NCBI RefSeq assembly: GCF_022530855.2
Contig: NZ_CP099567.1
Coordinates: 3,100,001 to 3,164,000 of the forward strand
From: Candidatus Vondammii sp. HM_W22
Lineage (GTDB): Bacteria > Pseudomonadota > Gammaproteobacteria > Chromatiales > Chromatiaceae
Length of the DNA stretch: 64,000 nt
Direction: 5' to 3'
Positions 16,888 through 25,982 of the stretch are shown here, in pieces (positions within the stretch are counted from its first letter, which is position 1; each line of letters starts with the position of its first letter). Position numbers and translations under genes: made by a program. The notes beneath the pieces were generated by a model that was not told the DNA's origin, made no database searches, and saw only the letters and a program-made list of their open reading frames with translations.

Positions 16888-19590
16888 GTGACAGGAAAAG
16901 GAAGGATACTCTCTGCTGCCATCAACTGCCTGTTGATTGCCCCCGCTGCCCAGGCAGCACCGACCTGGGACTGCCGGATAACCCCCCAAGGAGAGTGGGC
17001 CTGCACTAAAGATGGCGTTATGGTTCCTAACAAACCTGTGTATACAGCCCTGCCCACCCCACCCAAAGCAAAACCGGAAGTGGCTACGGAGGGGGTAAAA
17101 ACACCTGCCGAAACCGTAACAAAAACAGTACCTCCTGAAACAACAAAACCCGAAACAGTTTCAAAAATAGTCACTCCCGAAGCGCCTGTTCCAGCAGCTG
17201 TAAAAACAGCTGAACCCAGCGACAAAAAAGAGGCGGAGACTGCAACCAGACAACCGCCTGCAGAATCCACCCAACCAAAACAGATTGCCACACCAAAGCC
17301 GGTCGTTCCGCCAAAGACAACAGTCAAAGCAGCGGCCACGCCAGTCCCTGCTGCAAAAAGCCAGGAAAAACCGATCCGGACAGCAGCAAAACCCGACGCA
17401 CAGAAAAAAACCGGCACTGACCGCATCGACCGTGGACTCAACTGGGCGCAGTGTAGCCCTGGCGCAGCCCTGATCTCTGGGATTGTCAGCCCAAGCCCAA
17501 CAACAGACGACAGCGTTCTGATAGAAGCCGATGGCGCAGACTTTCTGCGCAAGGAAGACTTGGCCATCTTCGCCGGCAACGTCCAACTTCGCCAGAGGGG
17601 AGAGCTGCTTGAGGCCGACCAACTCCACTACGACAAAAAAAGTGATGAGATTGATGCCCAGGACAATGTTTTCCTGGAACAGTCCGGCCTGCGCATCCAA
17701 AGTGCCAACCTGCACTATAACCTGACCACCAGTCAGGGCAGAGCCGAGCAGGTGGAGTACCGAATGCTGGGCCGCATCGCCAGAGGCTATGCCAGCGAGG
17801 CAGAGCTAGAGAGCAAGGAGCTGTCTCACTACAAACAGGTCAGCTACACCACCTGCCCTCCCGGCAGCAGCGACTGGTTGCTTGAAGCCGATACACTGGA
17901 TATCGACAAGGCCAGTGGCACAGGCACAGCCCGCAATGCAACGCTCACCTTCAAAGGCGTACCATTTCTCTACCTACCCTACGCCAGCTTCCCGATAGAT
18001 GACCGGCGTAAATTGGGCTTTCTGGTCCCCTCTATAGGCACCAGCGACAGCACCGGTTTTGATATCTCGATCCCTTATTACTGGAATATTGCACCCCATA
18101 TGGATGCCACCATCACTTCCAGAATCATGGGGAAACGTGGCCTGATGCTGGGTGGTGAATTCCGTTATCTGACAGAGCCATTCGAGGGTAAAGTGAAGGC
18201 CGAAATTCTTCCCAGCGATGAAGAGCAGAACGCCGATAAAAACGACACTAGGGGCGCTCTATCCTTACAGGCCAGCGGCCAGCCTGCAGATCGCTGGCGT
18301 TTTGATATCGATTTGAACTACGTCTCTGACAACGACTACCTGGACGATCTGGGTGACAGTCTGGCTGCCACCAGCACAAAACATCAAGAGCGCCGGGGTG
18401 ATATTCGCTATCGGGGCAGCGGCTGGGATTTCCTTGGCAGGCTTCAGCAGTACCAGAGCATCGATGAGACCATCGCCATCAATGACCGCCCCTACAGCCG
18501 ACTGCCCCAGTTACTGTTCGACCTTGATCGACCGCGACAGGCCATGGGCCTTAGCCATCACATGAGAGCAGAGTATGTCCGCTTTGACTACTCATCAGAG
18601 ACAAAAATCAAAGGTGATCGGATCGATATTCAGCCTAGCCTCAGTCTGCCGACGCGCTGGCCCTGGGGGTATCTGACGCCAAAACTGAGTGTGCGGCATA
18701 CCCGCTACGGCCTGACCGATCAGGGTGTTGGCAACCCGTCCAGCCAGACCCGGACACTCCCCATGCTCAGCCTGGACGGCGGGCTCTTTTTTGAGCGCAA
18801 AAGCTCATGGTTTGGTGAGTCACTCACCCAGACCCTCGAGCCAAGACTCTTCTACCTCTATGTACCTGAAGAGAATCAAAACAATCTGCCGGTGTTTGAC
18901 ACCTCTGCCCTGGACTTCAGCTTTGCCAATCTGTTCCGTGAAAACCGCTTTAGTGGCGCTGACAGGGTGGGAGATGCCAACCAGTTGGCCACCGCCCTGA
19001 CCAGCCGCACCCTGAGTGACACTACTGGCGCAGAACTGTTCCGCGTCAGCGTCGGCCAGATATTCTATTTCAAAGACAGAGTCGTGCAGTTGCCCGGTAA
19101 CTTAGCAGTGGATGAAAGCAGCTCTTCAGTTGTAGGCGAGCTCTCAGCCCGCCTCGGCCAGCACTGGAGATTCCGGGCCGGTGCTCAGGTGGACCCCCAT
19201 GATGGTGGTAATATTGAAAAGGGATCCGCCTCTATTAACTATCGGGACGAGCAGCAACGGATTATTAACCTGGCCTACCGCTATACTGAAAATAGCATTG
19301 AGCAAATGGATTTCTCGGGTCGCTGGCCGCTTTCTCACAACCTGCATGCAGTGGCGCGCTGGAACTACTCTGAGCTCCACGGTCAAACCATGGAGGCGTT
19401 TGGCGGCATAGAATATGACAGCTGCTGCTGGACCACCCGGTTGATATTACGGGAACACCGCACCGATGCGAACCAGAAGACCAATGCGGCCATCTTCCTG
19501 CAACTGGCGCTAAAAGGTCTCTCCAGCATTGGCGACAAGCTTGACGATTTCTTCGAAGATGGCATTCTCGGTTACCGCACAGAGAACTAA
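16888..19590 (+). CDS. lptD: LPS-assembly protein LptD
   Basis: LptD is the outer-membrane beta barrel that, with LptE, inserts LPS into the outer leaflet. The 900-aa product starts at GTG 16888 with a signal peptide ending near APAAQA. Residues about 50-185 form a Pro/Thr/Lys/Ala-rich low-complexity stretch before the OstA jellyroll (VLIEADGADFLRKEDLAIFA). The barrel has GVPFLYLPYASFPIDDRRKL and GFLVPSIGTSDSTGFDISIP. Conserved Cys are seen at YTTCPPGSSDW and near the C-terminus in YDSCCWTTRL, matching the disulfide pattern of LptD. The long linker is unusual compared with E. coli. surA and pdxA follow, the standard order. Confidence 0.96.
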   Translation: MTGKGRILSAAINCLLIAPAAQAAPTWDCRITPQGEWACTKDGVMVPNKPVYTALPTPPKAKPEVATEGVKTPAETVTKTVPPETTKPETVSKIVTPEAPVPAAVKTAEPSDKKEAETATRQPPAESTQPKQIATPKPVVPPKTTVKAAATPVPAAKSQEKPIRTAAKPDAQKKTGTDRIDRGLNWAQCSPGAALISGIVSPSPTTDDSVLIEADGADFLRKEDLAIFAGNVQLRQRGELLEADQLHYDKKSDEIDAQDNVFLEQSGLRIQSANLHYNLTTSQGRAEQVEYRMLGRIARGYASEAELESKELSHYKQVSYTTCPPGSSDWLLEADTLDIDKASGTGTARNATLTFKGVPFLYLPYASFPIDDRRKLGFLVPSIGTSDSTGFDISIPYYWNIAPHMDATITSRIMGKRGLMLGGEFRYLTEPFEGKVKAEILPSDEEQNADKNDTRGALSLQASGQPADRWRFDIDLNYVSDNDYLDDLGDSLAATSTKHQERRGDIRYRGSGWDFLGRLQQYQSIDETIAINDRPYSRLPQLLFDLDRPRQAMGLSHHMRAEYVRFDYSSETKIKGDRIDIQPSLSLPTRWPWGYLTPKLSVRHTRYGLTDQGVGNPSSQTRTLPMLSLDGGLFFERKSSWFGESLTQTLEPRLFYLYVPEENQNNLPVFDTSALDFSFANLFRENRFSGADRVGDANQLATALTSRTLSDTTGAELFRVSVGQIFYFKDRVVQLPGNLAVDESSSSVVGELSARLGQHWRFRAGAQVDPHDGGNIEKGSASINYRDEQQRIINLAYRYTENSIEQMDFSGRWPLSHNLHAVARWNYSELHGQTMEAFGGIEYDSCCWTTRLILREHRTDANQKTNAAIFLQLALKGLSSIGDKLDDFFEDGILGYRTEN

Positions 19591-19648
19591 CTCACCTGAT
19601 TGACACTCAAACCACGGTACCTAAACAGACGAGCACCTTTAAAACACT

Positions 19649-20968
19649 ATGCTGATCAAGATAATCGATAACCTACGCTCAGGCTCGCTGATCCTGAGCC
19701 TCTTCCTCCTCTTTGGAGTCATCAATCAAGCCCAGAGTGCCGGGGTCCAGGACGTTAATAGCATTGTCGCCATTGTCGATGATGATATTGTAGCGCGCAG
19801 TGAACTGGATAATGAAGTCCACAAAATAATCACCCAATTGAGACAGAAAGGGACTCGATTACCACCCCAGGAGGTGATCGAGAAACAAGTACTTGAGCGG
19901 TTGATTCTGAAGAAGCTCCAACTTGCCGCTGCAGAGCGTGCGGGCATCAACATCAGTGAAGACATCCTGGCTCAGGCGATCAACAATATTGCGCGCAAAA
20001 ATAATCTGAATCTGTCAGAGTTTAGGCGCGTCCTGGAGAGTGGCGGTATCAGCTTCAAAGAGTTCCGCCAGGGAATCCGTGAACAGATTGTCACCCAACG
20101 GCTGAAAGACCAGGAAGTTCGCCGCCGTATCCGTGTTACCGATCAAGAGGTCAATGCATTCATCGCCCGCCAATCAACAAGCGTTGGAAGGCGCACCGGA
20201 TACCATCTGCTGCATATACTGATCGCAACACCGGAAGGGAGCTCATCGGAAGATCTGGATGCCTCCCGCACCAAAGCAGAGCGGGTCATTACTGAGTTGC
20301 GCAGAGGTGATGATTTCCACGCCATGGCGCTGGCCGAATCGGATGGCCGCCAGGCACTCGAAGGAGGTGACCTCGGCTGGCGTCCCACCAACCAACTGCC
20401 GACGATATTCGTTGACCGTGTAGCCGCCATGGAACGGGGTGAAATAAGCGATCCCATTCATACACCCAGCGGTTACCACATCGTCAAACTTGCTGATTAT
20501 AAGGGGGGTGACAAACAGATCATCACCCAAACCAAAGCACAGCATATTCTGATCAACACTAATGAAATCACCTCTGACAATGATGCACGTACCCGTCTGG
20601 AGCAACTTGAGCTGAGGATTGAGAGGGGAGACAGCTTTTCCGATCTGGCACGCTCCCATTCCGACGACAAATCATCCGCCATCAAAGGAGGCGATCTCGG
20701 CTGGGTGACGCAGGGAGATCTGCTGCCCTATTTTGAGGAGCAGATGAAAAAACTCGCCCCTGGAGAGTTGAGCGAGCCCTTCCGCACGGAATTTGGCTGG
20801 CACATAGTCCAGGTGCTGGAGCGCAGGGAACACGACAGCACCCAGGATGTTCAAAAAGCGGAGGCAAAAGAGGCCATCAGCAAACGAAAGACCGCAGAAC
20901 AGAGTGAACTCTACCTGCGCAAATTGCGTGATGAAGCCTATGTAGACATCCGTCTGAACCCGTCCTGA
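19649..20968 (+). CDS. surA: Periplasmic chaperone / peptidyl-prolyl isomerase SurA
   Basis: SurA escorts unfolded outer-membrane proteins (LptD is a major client) across the periplasm. The 439-aa product has a signal peptide ([20 protein letters not shown]), an N-terminal chaperone domain starting [20 protein letters not shown], and two parvulin domains at about residues 185-285 and 295-395 ([56 protein letters not shown]). Its TGA overlaps the pdxA ATG by one base (TGATG), so translation is probably coupled. Confidence 0.96.
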   Translation: MLIKIIDNLRSGSLILSLFLLFGVINQAQSAGVQDVNSIVAIVDDDIVARSELDNEVHKIITQLRQKGTRLPPQEVIEKQVLERLILKKLQLAAAERAGINISEDILAQAINNIARKNNLNLSEFRRVLESGGISFKEFRQGIREQIVTQRLKDQEVRRRIRVTDQEVNAFIARQSTSVGRRTGYHLLHILIATPEGSSSEDLDASRTKAERVITELRRGDDFHAMALAESDGRQALEGGDLGWRPTNQLPTIFVDRVAAMERGEISDPIHTPSGYHIVKLADYKGGDKQIITQTKAQHILINTNEITSDNDARTRLEQLELRIERGDSFSDLARSHSDDKSSAIKGGDLGWVTQGDLLPYFEEQMKKLAPGELSEPFRTEFGWHIVQVLERREHDSTQDVQKAEAKEAISKRKTAEQSELYLRKLRDEAYVDIRLNPS

Positions 20969-21951
20969 TGAATCCCCCTCCCCTGGTTTTAACGCCTGGA
21001 GAGCCCGCCGGCATAGGTCCCGATCTCTGTGTGCAATTTACTCAGCAGTCGCGGGACTATCCACTGGTCGCGATCGGCTCACCTGAACTGCTGGAGGCGA
21101 GGGCCAAGTTACTCGGCCTGCCGCTGATCATTGAGCCTTATGAGAAAGGAGTTCCTGCCACCGGCAAAGCGACCCGTCTGACTCTCCTGTCAATCGACAC
21201 TGCTGTACCGGCAGATGCTGGCAGACCGGATACCGCCAACGCGGCCTATGTTCTTGCCACCTTGAGGCGCGCCGCCAGCGGCTGCATGACCGGCGAGTTT
21301 GGCGCCTTGGTAACCGGGCCGGTCCATAAGGGGATTATTAACGATGCGGGTACTCCTTTCTCCGGCCACACTGAATTTCTTGCTGGGATAACCGGCGGAA
21401 CCCCGGTGATGATGCTGGCCTGCCCGGGGCTGAGGGTCGCTCTGGCCACGACACATCTGCCGGTATCAGAAATCAGTGCAGCCATTACCCCTCAATCACT
21501 GGAACAGGTAATTCGTATTCTCCATGAAGACCTTATAAAACGGTTTGGCATGGAGAACCCGCGCATTCTGGTTTGTGGACTTAATCCCCATGCCGGCGAA
21601 GGCGGACACCTCGGAAGGGAGGAGGTCGAAACCATCTCGCCAGTGCTCGACAGGCTGCTGGCGACGGGCATGACGCTGGAAGGCCCGCTGCCTGCAGACA
21701 CGCTGTTCACCCCACACTATCTGGAAAAAGCCGATGCCGTGTTAGCGATGTATCACGACCAGGGGCTTCCGGTACTCAAGCACTTGGGATTCGGCCGGGC
21801 GGTCAACATCACCCTCGGACTACCGATCATCCGCACCTCCGTGGATCACGGCACAGCGCTGGATCTGGCCGGTAGTGGAAAAGCGGAACTTGGCAGCCTG
21901 CTTGCCGCTATACAAACTGCCAGAGAGTTAGCTCGCACACTGGGTTCGTAA
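20968..21951 (+). CDS. pdxA: 4-hydroxythreonine-4-phosphate dehydrogenase
   Basis: PdxA oxidises 4-phosphohydroxy-L-threonine in pyridoxal phosphate synthesis. The 327-aa product begins [15 protein letters not shown] and carries [34 protein letters not shown] and [14 protein letters not shown], which contain the metal-binding His residues. The C-terminal INITLGLP-type motif and [14 protein letters not shown] are intact. It overlaps surA by one base. In E. coli rsmA follows; here the next genes on the plus strand are apaG and apaH, about 3 kb away. Confidence 0.96.
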   Translation: MNPPPLVLTPGEPAGIGPDLCVQFTQQSRDYPLVAIGSPELLEARAKLLGLPLIIEPYEKGVPATGKATRLTLLSIDTAVPADAGRPDTANAAYVLATLRRAASGCMTGEFGALVTGPVHKGIINDAGTPFSGHTEFLAGITGGTPVMMLACPGLRVALATTHLPVSEISAAITPQSLEQVIRILHEDLIKRFGMENPRILVCGLNPHAGEGGHLGREEVETISPVLDRLLATGMTLEGPLPADTLFTPHYLEKADAVLAMYHDQGLPVLKHLGFGRAVNITLGLPIIRTSVDHGTALDLAGSGKAELGSLLAAIQTARELARTLGS

Positions 21952-21995
21952 AATATCGACAAATTCCCAATCAGTCTGTGCGCTGAAGGGCCTGC

Positions 21996-22069
21996 ATAGC
22001 GAGTTCATTTTCAATGAGTGTTGGCGGCAGGGATGTATTTACAGCATCTCTTGAAAGTTAACTCGCTAT
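21996..22069. repeat. Imperfect palindrome with 19-bp arms
   Basis: ATAGCGAGTTCATTTTCAA (21996-22014) pairs with TTGAAAGTTAACTCGCTAT (22051-22069) at 16 of 19 positions. The whole is 74 bp and sits in the 161-bp gap between pdxA and the convergent gnnB-like gene. It could act as a bidirectional terminator or be a small repeat-derived hairpin; no second copy was found in this window. Confidence 0.6.
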
Positions 22070-22112
22070 ACAAACCCTCTCGCAAACATCAGCACAGTGT
22101 CATTGACAAATA

Positions 22113-23234
22113 TCACACCTCTGCAACCAACCAACAAACCCGCTCTATCTGCTGATCACTCATATCCGGAAATACCGGCAGAGAGAGGGTCTCTCGACAG
22201 ATGCGGTCAACCACTGGAAGGTCACCGGATTGATAGCCCAGCTGGCTGTAGACGGCCTGAAGATGCAATCCTGATGGATAACACTGACTACTGCCTACTT
22301 TATGTTCGTTCAGATACGCCCGCAAGGCATCTCGACGGGGATGCCGAATGGTGTAAAGATTGAACGCATGTCGCCCATTCTCGGGACGAACAGGGGTTAC
22401 CAGATCCAAGTCTGAGAGCAATTCATCATAGCGATCAGCCACCCGGATACGGGCTGCGATATACTGCTCCAGTTTACGCAGTTTGATACGCAGCAAAGCG
22501 GCCTGCACTTCATCCAGACGACTGTTGCAGCCCAGTTCGTCATGGGTAAATGGTGCACTGGCCCCATGGTTGCGCAACTTCAGCAACCGCGCTTTGACCT
22601 CATCGCTACTGGCGGTGATCAGGCCGCCATCGCCATAACAGCCCAGTACCTTGGTGGGATAAAAGCTGAAACAACCGGTATCCCCGATACTACCAACGGC
22701 TGCATCGCCATCACGCGCACCGAAAGCCTGAGCGGCATCTTCCACCACTTTTAGTCCATGGGTTTTCGCGAGCTGACCAATTGCTGTCATATCGGCAGGG
22801 TTGCCAAAAATATGGACCGGAAGAAGCGCACGGGTCCGGTCACTGATTTTTGACTCAACGCTCTCGGGGTCCAGGTTGAAACTGTTTTCGAGCACATCCG
22901 CAAAAACCGGCGTGGCTCCCACCACCGAAATCGCCTCGGCTGTGGCAAAGAAGGTAAACGGTGTGGTGATCACCTCATCTCCGGGACCAATATCGAGCGC
23001 CCTAAGAGAGAGCACCAGGGCGTCCGTACCATTGGCCACTGCAATACCGTACTTTGCCCCCACGTACTCTGCCGCCTCTTGCTCGAAGGCCTTTACGTTG
23101 GACCCAAGGATAAAAGCGCCACTACCTCCTATGGTCTCAATAGATTTAAACCACTCAGTCTGCAGCACATTAAACTCTTTCTGCAAACTGAGATAGGGGA
23201 CGGATTGCACAGGCTTCGATTGATTGATCATCAC
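22113..23234 (-). CDS. gnnB: DegT/DnrJ/EryC1-family sugar aminotransferase, GnnB-like
   Basis: The 373-aa product is a PLP-dependent sugar aminotransferase: EQEAAEYVGAKYGIAVANGT, VVEDAAQAFGA, and the PLP-binding Lys in SFYPTKVLGCYGDGG. Such enzymes aminate keto-sugar nucleotides. Immediately upstream on the same strand is a Gfo/Idh/MocA dehydrogenase, which matches the GnnA-GnnB pair of Acidithiobacillus ferrooxidans that turns UDP-GlcNAc into its 3-amino derivative for amide-linked lipid A. A role in WlbA/WlbC-type O-antigen sugars is the main alternative. Two adjacent ATGs (23234, 23231) are possible starts. Family certain; the substrate and symbol are inferences. Confidence 0.75.
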   Translation of the reverse strand: MMINQSKPVQSVPYLSLQKEFNVLQTEWFKSIETIGGSGAFILGSNVKAFEQEAAEYVGAKYGIAVANGTDALVLSLRALDIGPGDEVITTPFTFFATAEAISVVGATPVFADVLENSFNLDPESVESKISDRTRALLPVHIFGNPADMTAIGQLAKTHGLKVVEDAAQAFGARDGDAAVGSIGDTGCFSFYPTKVLGCYGDGGLITASSDEVKARLLKLRNHGASAPFTHDELGCNSRLDEVQAALLRIKLRKLEQYIAARIRVADRYDELLSDLDLVTPVRPENGRHAFNLYTIRHPRRDALRAYLNEHKVGSSQCYPSGLHLQAVYSQLGYQSGDLPVVDRICRETLSLPVFPDMSDQQIERVCWLVAEV

Positions 23235-23324
23235 TACATCCGGGTTATTGATAGAAATATCTGATTTTTACACTGGCAAGCAAATTGCCAGATACTCAGC
23301 TGGGGCAAAATCACTGGGCACCTT

Positions 23325-24281
23325 TTATAGGTGTCTGGATCCCATCCGGCCAAGAATCTGCTCTTTTACCCGAAGCGCCACTTCCAGCGCTTCCTGACCG
23401 ACTTGGCCATCAACCAATGGGGTGCGCCCGCAGGCTACACAATCAACAAAGGCCGACAATTCCGCATCAAGAGGTTTCACTGGATCAATATCGATCTTCT
23501 CCATCACCACCTCTGGCCACGCCTCTCCCGATCTTGGCTTGGGGTAGGCTGTCTCAATATGTTGTTCGATGAAATCCAGAGACTCGTAGCGATTCTCTTC
23601 AAATACTCGAATCCGGCGCATCTTTTTCTCGGATACCCGACTGGCAATCACATTGGCCACGGTGCCATTGGCAAACTCCAATCTGGCATTAGCTATATCT
23701 ACATGAGAAGTGAGAACCGGTGTGCCCACGGCAGAAATCGAGGTGATATCCGATTTCACCAGTGACAGAATAATATCAATGTCATGGATCATCAGATCGG
23801 AGACCACATCCACATCCGTGGCCCGCGCGACAAACCCTCCCATCCGATGTGCTTCGATAAACCGGGGGTTTACAATACGACCCGCCAACGCCATGACGCC
23901 GGCATTAAACCGCTCCAGATGGCCGATCTGTAAAACCACCTCGGCCTGTTCAGCCAACTGGACAATCTTGCGCCCCTCTTCGACCGTGGTGGCTATCGGC
24001 TTCTCCAATAGCATATGGACGCCCTTCTCCAGAAAAGGCTGAGCTTCGGTGAGATGAGCCGTGGTGGGTACGACGATGCTGACCGCATCGATTTTGCCGA
24101 GAAGGTCCTGACTTTGGGCAAAAGCCTCGCAGCCAGCCTCTAACGCCACTCTGGCTGCCGTTTCGGGATCTGCATCCACAACACCCACCAATTCAACATT
24201 CGACATACGGGAGTAGATGAGGGCATGGAACCGCCCCAGATACCCGACGCCAACCACACCCACGCGCAATTTTTCGCTCAT
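23325..24281 (-). CDS. gnnA: Gfo/Idh/MocA-family dehydrogenase, GnnA-like
   Basis: The product from ATG 24281 is 318 aa; a longer frame to 24320 adds 13 residues without family similarity. The Rossmann fold starts LRVGVVGVGYLGRFHALIYS, and the family motif LLEKPIATTVEEG carries the EKP signature. IGHLERFNAG and VVSDLMIHDIDIILSLV with the catalytic-site His/Asp follow. The N-terminal GVGYLGRFHA phrase is typical of the dehydrogenase next to lpxA/lpxB in other Gram-negatives, which favours UDP-GlcNAc 3-dehydrogenase (GnnA). gnnB follows after about 90 nt. The proposed step is NAD-dependent oxidation of the sugar C3 in the cytoplasm. Confidence 0.75.
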   Translation of the reverse strand: MSEKLRVGVVGVGYLGRFHALIYSRMSNVELVGVVDADPETAARVALEAGCEAFAQSQDLLGKIDAVSIVVPTTAHLTEAQPFLEKGVHMLLEKPIATTVEEGRKIVQLAEQAEVVLQIGHLERFNAGVMALAGRIVNPRFIEAHRMGGFVARATDVDVVSDLMIHDIDIILSLVKSDITSISAVGTPVLTSHVDIANARLEFANGTVANVIASRVSEKKMRRIRVFEENRYESLDFIEQHIETAYPKPRSGEAWPEVVMEKIDIDPVKPLDAELSAFVDCVACGRTPLVDGQVGQEALEVALRVKEQILGRMGSRHL

Positions 24282-24375
24282 TTTCCATCCACACTCAGAT
24301 AGGGAAGCCCAAAGCGACACACTTCTGACTCAACAACCGGTTGATTTTAATACATCCGAGCCTGTCGCGATATTA

Positions 24376-24826
24376 TTAATCCCCACCCTCGGTGGCACCT
24401 GAATCCTGAAGCAATTGCTCAATCGCTTTGTGCTTCCCCAGCACGGCACGTTTCAATGCACCGGCACCCGCCTTATTCTTCAGATTGACGTCTGCACCTT
24501 CCAGTATCAGAGCCTCCACGGCATCCTGATGTCCGAACGCTGCTGCCTCCATCAACGCAGAACTACCCGTCTCGTCCACCGCGTTGACATCGGCCCCGGC
24601 AGCAAGAAGCGCCCTCACAAGTGCGTACATTACCGTTGAAGGCAGCCAACACCAAAGCAGGCCGTCCGGCTGCATTCTTTGCATTGGCATCACCTCCCTG
24701 GGCCAGTAGATCCTGAACCCGCTGCTCCTGCCCAAGTCCGGCGGCAACCAGTAAATATTGATTGTTATCCGCAGCCCAAAGCATTGAAGCGGGTAACAAC
24801 AGCAACAGACAGAGCATGAATTTCAT
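24376..24826 (-). pseudogene. Small exported ankyrin-repeat protein, one frameshift
   Basis: From ATG 24826 the product starts with a signal peptide (MKFMLCLLLLLPASMLWA) and ankyrin repeats (LLVAAGLGQEQRVQDLLAQG, then RPALVLAAFNGNV). The frame slips near 24635 and continues as LVRALLAAGADVNAVDETGS, then ALMEAAAFGHQDAVEALILE and a last repeat to the stop at 24376. Rejoined it would be about 148 aa with four repeats, mostly ankyrin, and periplasmic. The break is a single shift, so it could be a sequencing error. Function unknown; ankyrin repeats usually mediate protein contacts. It is divergent from apaG. Confidence 0.65.
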
Positions 24827-24948
24827 TTGACGATATCCTTAAATTCCGGGTCTGTTTTGTAGATCGGCCGAATCGCCGCGAACTGAAGCCTTGCTTTTCC
24901 GGCCCACTGCCGATAACGTGCCCGCAATAGACCAATGGTAGTCAAAAA

Positions 24949-25332
24949 ATGCCTGAAAAAAGAGACAATGAAATCAGCGTTGAGGTAGAAACCACCTATA
25001 TCGAGGCTCAGTCCCGCCCGGATGAGGACTACTACATGTTCGCCTACACCATCACGATCCATAACCGGGGGACAACTACAGCCCAACTGTTAAGCCGACA
25101 CTGGGTCATTACCGATGCCAATGGTCAGACTCAAGAGGTGCGTGGCGATGGCGTGATTGGCCAGCAACCACATATCCGCCCGGGAGAGGCGTTCAGCTAC
25201 ACCAGCGGCACCACACTGAAAACACCGGTTGGCAGTATGCATGGGAGCTACCAGATGCGCTCTGAGAACGGTGATCATTTCCATGCCCCCATCCACCCGT
25301 TCTCTCTAGCCACTCCCAAAACACTCCATTAA
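24949..25332 (+). CDS. apaG: ApaG protein
   Basis: ApaG is a small beta-sandwich protein, linked to Mg2+/Co2+ resistance in enterobacteria, with no established reaction. The 127-aa product has the family landmarks: ISVEVETTYIEAQSRPDEDY, FAYTITIHNRGTTTAQLLSR, HWVITDANGQTQEVRGDGVI and GEAFSYTSGTTLKTPVGSMH. Its usual partners are rsmA upstream and apaH downstream; here apaH follows after a YjdF-like gene and rsmA is absent. Confidence 0.94.
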   Translation: MPEKRDNEISVEVETTYIEAQSRPDEDYYMFAYTITIHNRGTTTAQLLSRHWVITDANGQTQEVRGDGVIGQQPHIRPGEAFSYTSGTTLKTPVGSMHGSYQMRSENGDHFHAPIHPFSLATPKTLH

Positions 25333-25348
25333 CCCGTTGATATCCTCT

Positions 25349-25978
25349 ATGGACAGCTCCCAGAGCAAAGAACCGGGGATTTTGCTGGTGCTTGTCTGCC
25401 TGTTTCTGGTGGTCAGCGGAATCGACCCGGTGGCCGACCGCTACACTTGGCTGCTGGAGACCACTCCGGTAATGATCGGCATCCTTTTGTTAGTGCCAAC
25501 CCGGCGGCGGTTCCCCCTGACATTGCTACTCTACCGGCTGCTTGCACTACACGCCATGATATTGATGATAGGGGGCTACTACACCTACGCTGAAGTGCCG
25601 CTATTCAACTGGCTGCGTGACAGTTTTGAGCTATCCAGGAACCACTATGACAGAATCGGTCATCTGGCACAGGGTTTCATCCCGGCAATTCTGGCAAGAG
25701 AAATCCTGCTAAGGCGCTCGCCACTGCAGAAAGGCAAGTGGCTATTCCTGATCATCATCAGCATCTGCCTCGCCTTCTCGGCCCTGTATGAGATGATTGA
25801 GTGGTGGACGGCTCTCCTCAGCCATGAAGCAACATCCGCTTTCCTCGGCACCCAGGGAGACCCTTGGGATACCCAGTGGGATATGTTTCTTGCATTTATC
25901 GGGGCAGTACTATCCCTGATGATATTAAGCAACATTCACAACAGAGAATTAACCCGAATCATAGGAAGTAAGCACTAA
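25349..25978 (+). CDS. DUF2238 (YjdF-like) inner-membrane protein
   Basis: The 209-aa product from ATG 25349 is an integral membrane protein with about six hydrophobic segments (for example LVLVCLFLVVSGIDPVADRY, then FLIIISICLAFSALYEMIEW, then MFLAFIGAVLSLMILSNI). The conserved block YDRIGHLAQGFIPAILAREI and the YEMIEWW...GTQGDPWDTQWDM region match the DUF2238/YjdF family, which contains conserved acidic and His residues in the membrane. Function unknown. It sits between apaG and apaH, four bases before the apaH start, so is probably cotranscribed. Confidence 0.85.
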   Translation: MDSSQSKEPGILLVLVCLFLVVSGIDPVADRYTWLLETTPVMIGILLLVPTRRRFPLTLLLYRLLALHAMILMIGGYYTYAEVPLFNWLRDSFELSRNHYDRIGHLAQGFIPAILAREILLRRSPLQKGKWLFLIIISICLAFSALYEMIEWWTALLSHEATSAFLGTQGDPWDTQWDMFLAFIGAVLSLMILSNIHNRELTRIIGSKH

Positions 25979-25982
25979 TATT

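Noticed and set aside
24823-25086. 87-codon minus-strand frame between the ankyrin gene and apaG
   Set aside because: Overlaps the apaG coding start on the other strand and has no family similarity.
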